Position numbers and translations under genes: made by a program. Below, piece after piece: positions 1 to 12,548 of a stretch of DNA of 64,000 bases. Positions within the stretch are counted from its first letter, which is position 1. The number at the start of each line of letters is the position of its first letter. Source of the DNA: Nemania diffusa (taxonomy: Eukaryota; Ascomycota; Sordariomycetes; Xylariales; Xylariaceae). Below the pieces are notes generated by a model, which was given only the letters and a program-made list of their open reading frames with translations, was not told the DNA's origin and ran no database searches. The stretch is taken from NCBI GenBank assembly GCA_038501195.1, contig JBBPUQ010000008.1, positions 2,986,501 through 3,050,500 of the forward strand, read 5' to 3'.

Positions 1-490
1 TATTAATTTATAAACAGTTTGAATTAAATATAAAATATACTTCGAATTAAAAGCAGCATTGCTTTTTTTTTTTTTTACATTTTAAACGCTATAATCAAAA
101 GTGTAATTTATAAACTACAATTTTATTTTTTAAAAAAAAAGATGTACTAGTTATATTAGCTCGTTACTGTTTTTTTAGTAATAAAATCGCAACAATTTTA
201 TTTTTAAATTAAAATAAAACTAAACTAAAAATTGTTGCTACACTTTTTTTAATAAACTAAGTTAACAATTTAGCAAAAGTTTCAAATAAATAAACTACAA
301 ACTTTATATAAGCTACTTTCAAAACATATTCAGTTCTATTATATAATGCTATTATAAATTAACAAACAAAAAAAAAATATAATAATACTTAAAGTTATAT
401 TTATATCTATTAATAGCTTGTAATACTTATTAAAAAACGAACGAATTTGCAATATATTTAAACCAAATATATCTAATAATGTAGTATTAT
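1..490. other. AT-rich RIP-type block, no gene
   Basis: Almost pure A/T DNA with long A and T runs and no coding sequence. The composition changes sharply to ordinary DNA near 490. It resembles the other AT blocks in the window, which are demonstrably mutated repeats, so it is probably the end of a degraded element that continues to the left. Confidence 0.7.
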
Positions 491-555
491 AGAAAAGAAG
501 TTGTGCAGTAGGTCCCTAAACCCTGTAAAACCACCTAATAAAACTTAAGTCTCTA

Positions 556-741
556 TCCCTTTAAAGACCCCCTCGGCATAGCGACTTAACAGTGGGGTGG
601 GCGGGGCCGAGCTTTACTTGCATACACCCAATAAAACTATTATCCGAGCATGATTTCATACTCTTATTGGGCATATATAAATAAATCTCGGCCCCACTAT
701 GCAACTTTTAAGTCGCTATGCCGAGGGGGTCTCTAAAGGGA
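556..741. mobile_element. MITE with ~34-bp terminal inverted repeats, TA target duplication
   Basis: The left arm (556-589, beginning TCCCTTTAAAGACCCCC) is repeated inverted at 708-741 with one mismatch. TA dinucleotides flank both ends (554-555 and 742-743). Further inward there are more complementary segments (AGTGGGG...GGCCGAG against CTCGGCCCCACT, and ACCCAATAAA against TTATTGGGCA), so the whole element can fold into one long hairpin. It has no coding capacity. A TA duplication and 186-bp length fit a non-autonomous Tc1/mariner-type element. It is not RIP-mutated, perhaps because it is too short to be a target. Confidence 0.75.
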
Positions 742-744
742 TAG

Positions 745-1586
745 TTGACGATTTTCAAGATATATCCTATGTTCATTTGGTGTTTTGATGCCTCTCCCTA
801 TATTATAAGCAGGTTCTCCCACCTCTTTATCATAGTCAGTAAGCTGAATAGTAAGCTCCTATGCCATTGATATCATCAATCACCGAGCACTTCAAGCGTG
901 GAAACGCAGAGGGTACTGAGATATCGCCGGCAAGACAAGGCTTGCTCGCCAACGTTCAGGTTAGCCAAGAAGACAGGGAGAACGGTAATTTCAGAGGAGA
1001 AGGTCATAGAGTGAATAGAAGTCCTGCAATAGCTAGGAAGAAGGGTGTAGTAGAGGGCTCAATAGAAAGATTCATTGATTCCTGACCTTCTAGATCTATA
1101 GGGGGGACCGAAGGGGCCCCCTATATATAGCCAAATCCATAGATATAACTACCCTATAAGGTCTAGTCACTTTATCACCTGACATGTAACGGGCTTTTTG
1201 GTCCGAGCAAGGAGGGTTTAGTTTAGTAACTCTAGAATATGAGCGTAGACAGGGAATCAATGTGACTAATGTAGCGTCGAATAATTTAGTTGAGATTGCT
1301 CTGAAATTGAATAAACACGTCGCGTGCCTTTGCGATAATAGGAGCCATTCATTACTTCCTTGAGTTCCCCGATTTAAAAGAGATCACTTAATATTTACAA
1401 GCAACAAATTTCCAACACCAGGCTAAACGAAGGGAAGATCTCCCATCATTTCCTTTTTTTTCTGCAGCTATTGAAAACCAGGCCGTTTCATAAGTGGACC
1501 AGTCCTTTCAAGTAAATGGTATATCAATAAACATATTGTGTATGTGTTAATGTTTTCTTTTGATCTTCGATTTATAAAGGCCTAAA
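745..1586. other. intergenic region downstream of the PKS
   Basis: Ordinary-composition DNA between the MITE and the 3' end of the PKS. Apart from one weak small reading frame (861-1085) I see nothing recognisable. The part next to 1586 presumably holds the PKS 3' untranslated region and polyadenylation signals. Confidence 0.4.
861..1085 (+). CDS. small hypothetical ORF, 74 aa, doubtful
   Basis: An ATG-initiated frame of 74 codons in non-AT-rich DNA 120 bp downstream of the MITE. The product is hydrophilic, rich in Arg, Glu and Gly, without signal peptide, membrane segment or motif that I recognise. It could be a real small gene, a fragment of a longer decayed gene, or chance. Nothing in the context supports a function. 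Confidence 0.15.
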   Translation: MPLISSITEHFKRGNAEGTEISPARQGLLANVQVSQEDRENGNFRGEGHRVNRSPAIARKKGVVEGSIERFIDS

Positions 1587-4500
1587 TCACGGCTGCGCCT
1601 GAGTACCACTATTCCCATCTCGGGACGTGAAAGTCTCTTCGACCACTCTCTCCGCCAAAGATATTGGCGTAGCTTTGCTGTCCAGCAAGTCTAGGAATGG
1701 GATATCGAGATGGAAGGTTTGGTAGAACCAGGTTCTAAATTCTGCGGCAATCATGCTGTCCATGCCATAGGTTGACAAAGGCTGCGCCAAATCGATTTTG
1801 TCCACTGGCAGCAAAACCAGAGTGCTGAATCTTCTCGAGATATGCTCCACCACAACCTCACTGAGCTCTCGGCCGTCCTCTAGGCCAGCGATGATCTCTG
1901 CCGGTAGTGCCTTGTGATCGCGCTGGACCTGCGACAGATTTGTTCCCTTGAAATCCCGATTAAGGTATGATGCTCTGGGATCGTCGAGGTTCAGATTCGT
2001 AACATCGAATCCATCATCGCGAAGGGCCTGCAATCCCAGCGTCTCCATTCCAGTGAGCACATGACACGATGATAAATCATCATAGTTCGCCACCTCTGAG
2101 TGGGCTTTAGATAGCATCAGGTCGCAAATCAGTAGCATTTCGTCTTCGTTCATAGCATGAATTCCATGCCGGCGGAGTATAGTCTCGATGCCTGGATTTT
2201 CGTGCAGATAGCCGACCTCGGCAATCATTCCAAGGCCGATCGATGTAGCCGGGAGGCCTTGAGAACGTCGATAACGAGCGAAGAGATCTAAAAAGAAACT
2301 AGCCGAGCAATAGTTTGATTCTGTAGCGGTCCCAATACTCCCGGAAACAGAACTCATTAGAAGAAAGAAGTCCAATTTGTCGCCTCTGTTTTCGAGGCTA
2401 TGGTGAAGGTTCCAGGTCCCCGTCAATTTAGGGTCCACAGCTTCATGCCATGCATCATGTCCCATCGCGGTGAACAAGGCTTCCTATAGTCATGTTAGCT
2501 AACCCTATCTAAGTAGCGAGTGGGTAGCCACTCTCTCTTGTGCGTTAGACTCACGCTTAGGCTCATGGCGGCTTGTACAACCCCGCCGATGCTACCTTCA
2601 ACTGCGGCGATGGCTGAATCAATATCCTTCTTATTGTATACATCTCCTTGTATGACCTTGCATGTAGCTCCTAAGAGCTCGAGGTCGCGTATCAATTCCT
2701 TAGCGGCCGGCTTTCGAAGACCAGATCGACCAAGGAATACGAACTTGCGTGCCCCTCGAAACACCATCCACTTTGATAGACTTCCCCCTAGCCCTCCTAG
2801 GCACCCGACCATAACATAGGTCTTCCCTTCATCGAAGGTTGTCGAGAATGACTCCGGTAGTGTAAGAACTTGTGAATTCGGATCATCAAGATTCACCACT
2901 ACCTTACCTATGCGATTCCGTGATGCGAAATGCCGCATAGCGTCGGCGGTTTCAGTGGCATTAAATACCTTCGTTGCCTCGATCATTCTGATTTTCTCAC
3001 TCCGAAACAGGGCTAGCACCTCACCCAAGAGCTTCGACCATTGGTTCTGACATTTTACACTCCCGTCGTAGTAGATGTTACTTAAATCGAATGCTGTGAA
3101 GGTCTTGCTCTGGAGAAACCCTTGCATGTCTAGCATGCCGTAGTTGTTTATGTCCTGCTTGCCGATCTCGACGAATCGTCCAAAGGCTGCACAGCACTTC
3201 CAACTTGCATGCAAAGCTTCGCCAGTCAGCGAGTTCAGAACTACGTCAACACCCTTCCCCCCAGTCGCAGCTAAAACCCCGGAAAGGAAGCTTGTATTAT
3301 GCGATGTAAAGATATTTTCCCTGGGGACTCCAAGCTTCTTCGAGAGATGCTCTGCTTTCTCGTCCGTGGAAACTGTCGCGAAAACCTGTTACCGCAGATT
3401 AGTATGTGTTTATTACCAGATGCTTGTTATAATCTTCAGAGACTCACCGTTGCGCCTCGTGATTGAGCAATCTGCACCGCGGCATGACCAACACCTCCAG
3501 CTGCTGAGTGAATCAATACCGTTTCCCCAGCCTGAAGCCGAGCACGATCTTGCAGAGCGTAGATCGCCGTCGAGAACACAACAGGCAAGGTGCACATGAC
3601 CTCAAAGGGTTCATGGTCTAAAAGTTTCTGGCATGCCCAAGATGGCGCTACTTCGCTCGTTTGGAAATGTCCGGGTGCCATTACTACAATACGGTCTCCA
3701 GGGGCGAAATCAACAACGCCAGAGCCCACCGCTTCGACGACTCCAGCATGCTCAACAGTGCATGTCGCGGCCTCGGTGTCAACTTTCCCCGCGAACGCAT
3801 AATAATCTTTGGCATTTAGTCCAACGGACTTCACAGTAAATCTAACTTCGTAGGGGGATAGCCTGGTGGTATTTTTGACGGGTTCGAAGTATAGACTATC
3901 GAACATGCCGGCCTCACCAATTGTAAGCCTTGCCGGACCAAGACTGCCCAGTGTTTTGATTTTGCCGCGAATCTGCTGGAAACGGACATTGAGCTTGCTA
4001 TCGGGCACGAAGCGACAGACGTGTACAACCCCGTTACTCTGAACAAACTCGTAGTCAATCTTATCATCTTGGTCCAAAATGGATATGATATTTGAGAAAG
4101 CCATGTTAAGGTCACTCCCGGCGGACATGTCGTCAATATCTATAACGTAAAATTTGGTCGCCGGCTGTTCCATCATCACCGCACGCGATAAGCCAAAGGC
4201 CAGGCCGAAATCCGGGCGAGGCTTCGATAAGATATTGCAGGATGTGGCCCATACGAGATGCGCTGCACAGTCCGTCATCACCTTGACTCTCTCAAAGTCT
4301 TCTCGGCTGATGGCTGGAAAAAGGGGTTCTGAGATCTCAAGAAATGCGTAGACGGTAGAGCCTGGCGCGATGGAGGTTTGGTTTATGTCATTGAATGAAA
4401 GTGTTACGACTCGTTCCCCTGATAAGCGCGCTAGATGCGATGCAAATTTGGCCGTGGTATCGCATTCTTGTCGTCCAACGACATATAGTAGCTTGCTTAA

Positions 4501-7500
4501 GGCGGCGCTCTCAGCTCTTTGATCCCGACTTAAGCGACCGAGTACAATAGACCGATGCCTGTCAATGCCAGCATACGTGATCTCAAAACCCTGCCTCTCT
4601 AGTCGAGATGCGATCTCGCTTGAACCTGAGCATAAGATCATACCTCTGGGGTCCAAGACGGCCTTGAGTGTGGCCAGCTTCTCTTCCGTAACGCTGTCGG
4701 TAGCATCCTGGAAGAACATAAGCGCTAGATGAAATCTTTCGTTCTTCGCTTTGATCACAGGTGGTGCCGAAGCACCTGCTGAGGCTGTCACTTCTGTGTT
4801 TGAAACATATAAGTCACCAGCTAAGTCAATGAAACCTGTCATACAGCTCGATGTATCAGGCAGCCATGGTCTGACATAGGCCTCTAGGTCCTTAACTGCG
4901 TCGACAGTGCTAGATTGAACTTGAAGAATGCTCAGTGCTGGGTTCTTATGTGTGAGAAGGTCCACAACTGCTTTTAATGTTTCGATGTCGGCGTTTCCCG
5001 ATCCAGAGGTTGATACGCCTGCAGTATGTTGAAGATATTGTTCTAAAGCCGGGCGAGAGATCAAACCAAGCCCGTAGACATCTGGCATCCATCGAACGCG
5101 CAGCATGGGCTGCCTCTTGACGTGGGACGAATCCAAGTTTCCAGGATTGTACGTGACGAGCTTTCCCTCCTTGATTCGACACACGGGTGTGCCAATCGAG
5201 GAAACCAGTTCGGCATCGAAACGAGATGCCTCGAATCCAACCGGCCGGACCACCGAAGTGATTGAGCCTGACGAGGAGGTGACTATTGACCCGGACGGCA
5301 TTTCAACAACAATTGAATGGAAAGAAACAGGAACTCTTGGCTTTAAGTCTCTCACACGACCGCACGATGTTGCAACCAACGCCGTCTGGATCATGGCGTC
5401 GATAACCGTCGGGTGTAATATGTATTCTGAATCAGGATCGTAGTCCTCTAGTTTTCGAATCTGGGCATGGCACAGCTGCTTATCGCGTGCACGGGGAACT
5501 CCAAATTTGTCGATGGACTGAAAGGCGCTACCAAACTGTAAGCCAACCTCTCGAAGGCGGCTATACCATACGCGTGCTTGAGTCAATTGCATGGTATCGG
5601 TCGGGATCTCATATGCGCGGCCAACATTTCTATCCTCGTCTTTGAGCGTAACTGACCCAGTTGCTCTCACTGTAGCTATGCCCATCTCATACGATGTGAT
5701 TTGGAAATCATACTGCTGTGCAGAGAACGTAGATGTCGTGACCTTAGAAGGCACAAGTGCCGTGAAAAGCTCAATACTCCGATCCTCTGGAATAGCCAGT
5801 GCGGTCAGGATAATCACTTTTTCCAGTTGAATAAACTTTGGGCGACGCGGAAAATCATCTACTATTTGATTCGCCGATTCGAGAACCATTGAGATGTAAG
5901 CGGCCCCGGGAAGAACGACCGTCTGCTCAAGCTTATGATCATTGAGCCAAGGGACGTCGTCTAGCTTCAACTCGTTTCGCCACAACCTATGAATGCTGTC
6001 TCCACCGGGTACCAGAGAGCCAAGCAGTTCGTGTCGTGGGTGCTTCCGATGACGAAACTCGTGGCTCTCGCGAGATTCATGCCACATGATCTTGCCGTAT
6101 CTCCAAGGATAAGGGGGTAAATCTAGCACAACCTTTGGAGCGCAGTTACGTGTCGACGCGGTATGGAAGCTGTTCACTTTTTCCCATGCGCTGGAACGGC
6201 CTTGGATATACAGGCTTCCTACCATTTTCAGAATAGGGGACGCGTCGTTCTTGTTGCGTGATAGGGTGTGCGTGTAAAGTACGCTGTCCGGCGAGAGACC
6301 CAGCGAGTCTCGAGTTTGATTGATAGGCACTTTAAGAGTCGCATGCGGTCCGACCTCGATAACTTGAACCCCTTTCTTAGACAAAATTTTACTCATCGCT
6401 TGAGAAAATAGTGTAGGACTCTCCAAATTGGCTCTCCAGTAGGCTGGATCCGGCGCTGTTACTTTCTCTTCGCCTGTGACAGATGAGATCCATCTAGGAG
6501 CAGACGTAATGGAGACACTCCCGTTGCACTGGTTCTGGAACGGGAGCAAGAGGCTTTCGTATTGAGCTCCTACTATTTTCATGTGATGGGAATGATACGC
6601 CCGACCATTCGTGAGGAGATTTCGAGCAAAAATTCTTTTCTCAGTGAGAGAGCCGTATAATAGTTCAATCGCATCAGAATCTCCTGAGACGGTCACGCTA
6701 GTAGGAGAGTTGAAACATCCGATACGTAAACGGTCACTCAGGCCGGAGCCCTCGATTTCCAGCTGGGTGTTAGATGGAGATAATCCTACCGCCATCATGG
6801 CGCCGTTGTGCCTTCCGAATGATTTGACGGCATATCCACGGTAGTACGCTATGGTTATTGCTTGTGTGGCTGACAAAAACCCGGCCGCAAAGGCTGCTGC
6901 TATCTCGCCTGAGGAGTGGCCGACAACCAAAGATGGTAGAATCTCCCAGGAACGCAACAGAATCACCAGCGCTACCTGCACAGCTGTGCACGTTGGCTGT
7001 GACCATGCGACATCGTGGATCCCCTCTGTATTATGCTCGTCGCAAATCACGTCGGAGAGGAGACGAGTGGGTGGGTGAGGGAGGTTTCTCAACTGCGCAT
7101 CCATGACGTCTATCGCTGCGGCAAAAACAGGGAATTGTCGATAAAGGGCGGCGCTCATTGCAGTCCATTGTGATCCCTGTCCGGTGAACACGAATACCAT
7201 TTGACTTGGTTCTTTCGAGGCTATCTTTTGTGATAAACTCAAAGCCTCACCTGTGCCGAGAGCAGAGTGAACCCCGTCCTGCTCACACTGGAGTCAGCAA
7301 TCACCAGCAAAAAGGTAAGTTGCGCCCATCTCCTGGCATCCAGGAGGAATGACGTCCAAAATCTGCCAAGATGAGGGGTGAATGACTTCAGAGGACTAAC
7401 TTGGGTCATCAGGAAATAGGTCCTATGCGAGAAATGTCTTCGTCGAACACTCAGAATGTAAGCTATATCTTCAACATTCTTCTTAGTTCGGGACAAGTAC

Positions 7501-9156
7501 ACGTCTAATTGTTGGATTCTAGCCTCTAAGGACTCAGAGCTCCTGGCAGATACTGGCACTAGGTACCAATTCTGATGGCGCTCTTTTGAGTGATTTACTA
7601 CGTCGTCAGATGGAGCTTGCCACTCTCTTCTCTCAAGAATTGCGTGGGCATTCGCGCCGCCGTATCCGAAGGAGTTTACTCCTGCTCGACGTAAAGACGG
7701 AATATTAGACAATGTAGGCCAAGGTTTCAGCTCTCTAACAATTTGAGCGTTCCATTTTCCAAGTCCGAGATTCGGATTAACTTTGGTAATTCCAATAGTG
7801 GCCGGTATGAGTCCATTTTCAAGCGATAGAACAGTTTTCATGACAGCAGTAATCCCACTTGCAGCTTCAGAGTGGCCCACGTTGGTTTTAACAGCACCAA
7901 GGAGCATGGGATTACTTGAGCTACTGAAAACTTTTGAGAGGCCCTCCACTTCGATAGGATCACCTACTGGGGTGCCTGTACCGTGGCACTCCACGTAGCT
8001 TGTCTCGTCGAACCGGTAGCCAGCTTTCGCGTATGCCTTGCGAATGACTGATGCCTGACCAGCCGCTGATGGTTGCGTAATCCCCGGGACGCGACCATTT
8101 GAGTTGACCGCTGTGCCGGCGACGATCGCCCGAATAGGATCGTTGTTTGCAATTGCATCTGCCAAACGCTTGAGAAAAAGACAACCGACCGCTTCACCGC
8201 GGCCGTACCCATCAGCATCTTCAGAGAAGGTATGACAGGCCGAAGTAGGTGATAAAATGCCCGCCTTGACCGTTGCAATCTGCTGTTGTGGAGACAGGAT
8301 GAGGTTTGCCCCGGCCACAACGGCCGCATCACACTCATTGTTGCTGAGTGCGGTACATGCAAGATGCAATGAGTAGAGCGACGATGAACAGGCTGTATCA
8401 ACTACCATGCTGTCGTAATGCTTTGTAAGTGGCTTTACCTAGTCAATGGGATCGGGATGTCATACCTTGGCCCTTTCAAGTTGAAAACATGGCTAATACG
8501 ATTCCCTAAGATTGATGTGCTCATGCCGGTGGCAACATATCTGTGAAAGCTGTCTGGGTCGCGATTTTGAATTGACTGATAGTCCATCGCAAAGCTACCA
8601 ACATAACAACCGACATTGGCACCGGATATAGCATCTAGGTTCGCTCCAGAATTTTCAAATGCCTCATATACGACCTCAAGCAATTTGCGTTGCTGAGGAT
8701 CCACTGCGCAGTTGAGAGTTAATCAGTGTGATCCAAGCATCATAATACAAATAAATAGTCTGGGTCGCAAAACAATTTAGAAACTCACTATACATGGCCT
8801 CTAGAGGTAGTATATCAAAAAACTCATGATCGAACAATCTTGGGTCTTCTCGAAGGAAATATCCGCCTTTTGTTGTCATACTTCCTGGTCTAGTGAGACC
8901 TTTTTGGTGGTAAAATGCGCTTGCGTTGAACCTGTCTAGGGGAATGTCACATTGTCCAGATCTCCCTTCTGCTAGAAACTCCCAGAATTCGCTGCTAGAA
9001 CTAACTCCACCAGGCAGACGACAGGCTGTGAAGCGAAGATGTAAATCAGCTTGATGTTCACTTAGGTACGTTTGGGTATTAGGTTGCAATCATACACATT
9101 CCAACGATTGCGATAGGGGATGGACAGCCATCTGGCTCGCAACTCTGAGAACCCAT
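1587..9156 (-). CDS. highly reducing polyketide synthase (KS-AT-DH-degenerate MT-ER-KR-ACP), 2370 aa
   Basis: Type I iterative highly reducing PKS that builds a reduced polyketide from acetyl/malonyl units. Seven exons: 9156-9096, 9025-8789, 8703-8466, 8409-7401, 7287-3448, 3385-2555, 2483-1587. All introns are GT-AG and the joined frame is open. The ATG at 9156 is chosen because it leads in frame to PIAIVGM, the usual KS start. Visible sites: KS DTACSSS (Cys ~186), VECHGTG and NVGHSEA; AT GHSSGE (Ser ~640); DH His ~966 and Asp ~1145; ER AAGGVGHA near 1775; KR GCLGGLGG near 1990 with Ser/Tyr near 2118/2130; ACP GMDSM (Ser ~2315). The methyltransferase between DH and ER lacks the SAM-binding glycine motif: where ExGxGxG is expected, ILQVQSS stands (~1302-1308), so C-methylation is unlikely. 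The DH motif HxxxGxxxxP has Gln instead of Gly. The 113-bp intron 7288-7400 is the least certain. No releasing domain is present, as usual in the family. Product unknown. Confidence 0.95.
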
Positions 9157-10561
9157 CTTGTACACTGAAATACAGAGTTTGGTCCCCTTAATAAGTGGCA
9201 AGTATCACCAGTAACGTGATTGTCTGCGAGTAGTAGGAAAGAGATAGTAGTCGAACAACAGGTAAATTATAATCAAAACAATGCGCAATAACAATTCTTA
9301 AATCTATTTCTTGCAGGTGCCGGGTTTCTTTGTTTTGAAGTCATACTTTCATTGATGAGGCTCTTGCGAATCCGAGCTGCAACTAGAAAACTAACTGCCT
9401 AAACCGATCGACGAATCCTTCCTTCCCAACGCAGATAGCTCTTTGACCTAACACTTTTAGGTGAGAAGATTAGTACTACCAATCTAGTACTTGCCAGTAG
9501 TAATACTAACTTAGTTGAGTATCAAGTAATACTAATACTAGTTAAACTTGGAAACTAAGTACTAAAGTAAATACTAACCTAGTACTACTAAATTACAATC
9601 TGATTGCTGTTACCGTGAAACACGAAATGATGACTGTGTGCAGCCATTACGTGAGTTTCATAGGACTGTCGTTAAACCTAAGGGAGGTGTGGAGGGCTCC
9701 ATTCTATAATCTATAGTATAATTTTGAGCTCACGGTCTTAGATTACCCATTGATTGCTTGTTTTTTTTTATAAAAAAAAGGAATCTCCTACTATTTTCTT
9801 TAACGAAGGTAGAAAAGAACCAATTGATTTCCTCCCTTTAATATTATGTTTTTTAATCTTAATGCTTCCGCGTCGAAAGGGCGCTGGTTCTAATCGAGAC
9901 AATAAAATAATATACATTATACTTTAGGCTCCTACATACGTCGGTTATGCAAGTCATCATATATGGTAATAACATGCAAAAACATATGACGTTGGAGCAA
10001 CGTGGTAGCCTGCGATGCTTCCCAACACGGAAACGGGCCAATCCCCAACAATAGCCATTACCCGCCACTTTATAAGCCCCTCTGCCCTACCGATATGATG
10101 CTGGCTCTCTATGATTATAGTGTTGCATCGCTATAGCAGCGTGGTCGAGTCGAATGTGCTGGCACCGCTTTCGATCAGCGATAATTGTGTAACACAGTAT
10201 GTAATAGATATAATTTACTCGGAACTATCGGTGTGTATGAAATGCCTGATCTCTTCCAAATTTGCCGCGGCGTATGCATCCATTCTTTATGATGCGGACA
10301 GCCTACAGGAAGGTCGTATTTGCCCTGCGACATGACCCCGTCGATCTGTGGGTCGAAACAGTATCTAGGACTGGTATGCCTTGACGAATCACAAAGTTCT
10401 GGGCTAAAAGAAAGACTTGGGCAGATAATGAACACCGTCGGTGTTTCTACACTGTCGGCAGCAAACTCTTGTTCTCTAGCTGTCCTTTGTGAATATCGAC
10501 TTAAGCTATCTTGCAACTTCGCTGTCCCAGCATCAAGGTGAATGAAGATAAAACAGCGGAA
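9157..10561. promoter_or_regulatory. divergent intergenic region between PKS and MFS transporter
   Basis: 1.4 kb separating two divergently transcribed genes, so both promoters must lie here. It holds a repeat-like stretch (9470-9600), a T-run/A-run hairpin near 9760-9780 and an ordinary-composition stretch up to the MFS start. I could not identify a specific regulator site by eye. A shared control region is inferred from the head-to-head layout, which is common in fungal metabolite clusters. Confidence 0.5.
9470..9600. repeat. TAGTACT/AGTACTA-type repetitive stretch, possible MITE remnant
   Basis: Dense short motifs of the type TAGTACTA, AGTAATACTAA and CTAGTACT on both strands. The same vocabulary fills the inside of the hAT-type MITE at 42564-43031. 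No CAGGG-type terminal repeats or target duplication are seen here, so if it is related it is an internal fragment or a different family member. Confidence 0.4.
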
Positions 10562-12548
10562 ATGGATTGTAAAGCATCGGACTCGTCCGTAGCTGCGAGG
10601 CCCGCGCAGATGACCGAAGACAGGGACATTCATGATGTCGGTGAGGAAAAAGCTACGACACCCGACGACAGCCCTACTAGTCGCTATGTGCACGGGGTAC
10701 GCCTTCACGCTATCGCTTATACGTACGTCTGTCTCTACGATCTTGTATTTCACAGCTAAAAGGTCATAGGCTAGCAACGATGGTGTTTCTGGTTGTACTT
10801 GAGATACCCATTGTCCCAACTGCGCTTGTGCCTATCTCCAATGCCCTCGGCGGGTTCAACGATCTTAGCTGGGTCATATCTAGTTATCTCCTGGGACGTG
10901 TTGGTATGTGCCCACGCGCCTGACTAAATAAATTGTAACTCACAACCTGTCTTCTATAGGCGTCATGGTTATACTTGCTAAGCTGAGTGACATATTCGGT
11001 AGAAAGCTCATCTTCACGATGTCAATAGCTGTATTCGTCGTGTTTTCAGGCATATGCGGAGCTACTCAGACACTCACCCAACTGTGAGTTTTAACTTCTC
11101 ACTCGTCATTCATGCCTAACGTGAGGTATAGCATTGTATTTCGCGCGATACAGGGTGTGGGTGGTGGTGGTGCCTATTCACTCAGCACTGTTCTCATCAG
11201 CGAGCTGGTTGCACCAGAAAACCTTGCCAAAGCATTAGCACAGTTGTCGCTGCTCACTACACTAGCAAATACCCTTGGCCCAATCATCGGAGGTGCTATT
11301 AGCAAAGACACCAGTTGGAGGTGGATCTTCATCATCAAGTATGTTACATAGTCTCAAATAACGTCGCTATGGAGATTTGAATACTAAGTTGAAAGCTCTC
11401 CTATTGCGGCATCGGCTCTATTCATTGCTCTTGTTGCCATACCGAAAGGGTTTGGAATGGCAAATACGCAGTCAAAGAAATCTGAAGGAGACGATCCATC
11501 GTGGAAACACAGTCTTTACAGGATTGATGCGCTTGGCACGATCCTCGTCCTCTTTGCTACACTATCACTTGTCGCCGGGTTCGAGGAGGCGGGCTCTAGG
11601 TTCCCATGGAAATCTGCCTATGTCATCTCCCTGCTGACTATCTCTGGGCTTCTTTGGATTGCGCTTGCCATCTGGGAGCGGAGAGTTACGTTCTCTGAAG
11701 GGAAACAAGAACCTATCCTGCCTTGGAGGTTCTTTACCAATCGAGCTATGATAAGCATACTATCGTGGGTTAATTGTTCTCAGAGACATGTATTGGTGCG
11801 CTGACTTGTGAAGAATGTTCTTTCTGCTCGGTGGACCGTTAGTCGTTACGATATACCAAATCCCTCAGGTGTTCCAGTTGGTATATGGGTTCACAGATCT
11901 AGATGCCGGCATCCGAGTCGTGCCATTCACTGCTCTCTGGTCTGTCGGGCTTATTGTTGGACCGACTCTCACTAGGAAATTCAAGATACCGCCAATATCT
12001 ATCATTCTTACGGGCTCAGCTATTCAAATCATCGGCTTCGCGCTTCTAGCTACACTTCCGATCTCCTTAAAGACCCCGCCACAAATCTATGGCTATCAAG
12101 TGATTGCTGGTTTGGGATGTGGTCTGGTATTCCCACTCCTATTTGCCATGATCCCATTTGTCACAGAAGCACGCGACAGAGGTGAGTCTTCATAATCTAT
12201 ATCAGGAGGCCAAGTTTCTAATTCCAGCTGCACACAGCGGTGGGCATGGCTACGGGGGGCCAGTTTCAGGTGATGGGCAGTGCGGTATTATTATCAATCG
12301 CAACCTCAGTCTTCAATGGTTATACCCAACCTCGACTGGAATCAGTGCTTGACGGTTACGGCCCGGACTCCTTGGTGAACTTGGGACAAACCCTTTCTTC
12401 TCTTCCAGTTGACCAGCAAAATGAGATTAGGCTGGTGCTTGCTAAAGGCTACAACCAGCAGTCTCTCGTTCTTACAGTTGCAGCCGCTATTCAGATCCCC
12501 TTCGGTCTACTACTGTGGAGACGCGAACAAATCAAAGTATCGAAATAA
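10562..12548 (+). CDS. MFS transporter (DHA2-like drug/metabolite efflux), 553 aa
   Basis: Major facilitator predicted to sit in the plasma membrane and export small molecules, most simply the product of the neighbouring PKS. Seven exons: 10562-10696, 10756-10903, 10960-11083, 11132-11338, 11396-11764, 11814-12181, 12238-12548. All introns are 48-59 bp GT-AG and the joined frame is open. The N-terminus (about 45 residues) is hydrophilic and acidic. The first membrane segment begins at the start of exon 2. Family motifs visible: AKLSDIFGRK (motif A, loop 2-3), FRAIQGVGGGGAYS, and ANTLGPIIGGAI (motif C, antiporter-type). The length and motif C fit the 14-helix efflux class, though I did not count every helix. 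The start ATG at 10562 is the only in-frame ATG before the membrane part that is well placed. Divergent from the PKS, which suggests co-regulation. Confidence 0.9.

Noticed and set aside
7288..7400. Reading the PKS intron as two short introns with a small exon between
   Set aside because: The alternative exon has no similarity to the KS-AT linker. A single intron gives a continuous frame with the expected linker length.
10175..10819. 214-codon open frame on the minus strand
   Set aside because: It overlaps the first exons of the MFS transporter in antisense and shows no protein-family features.
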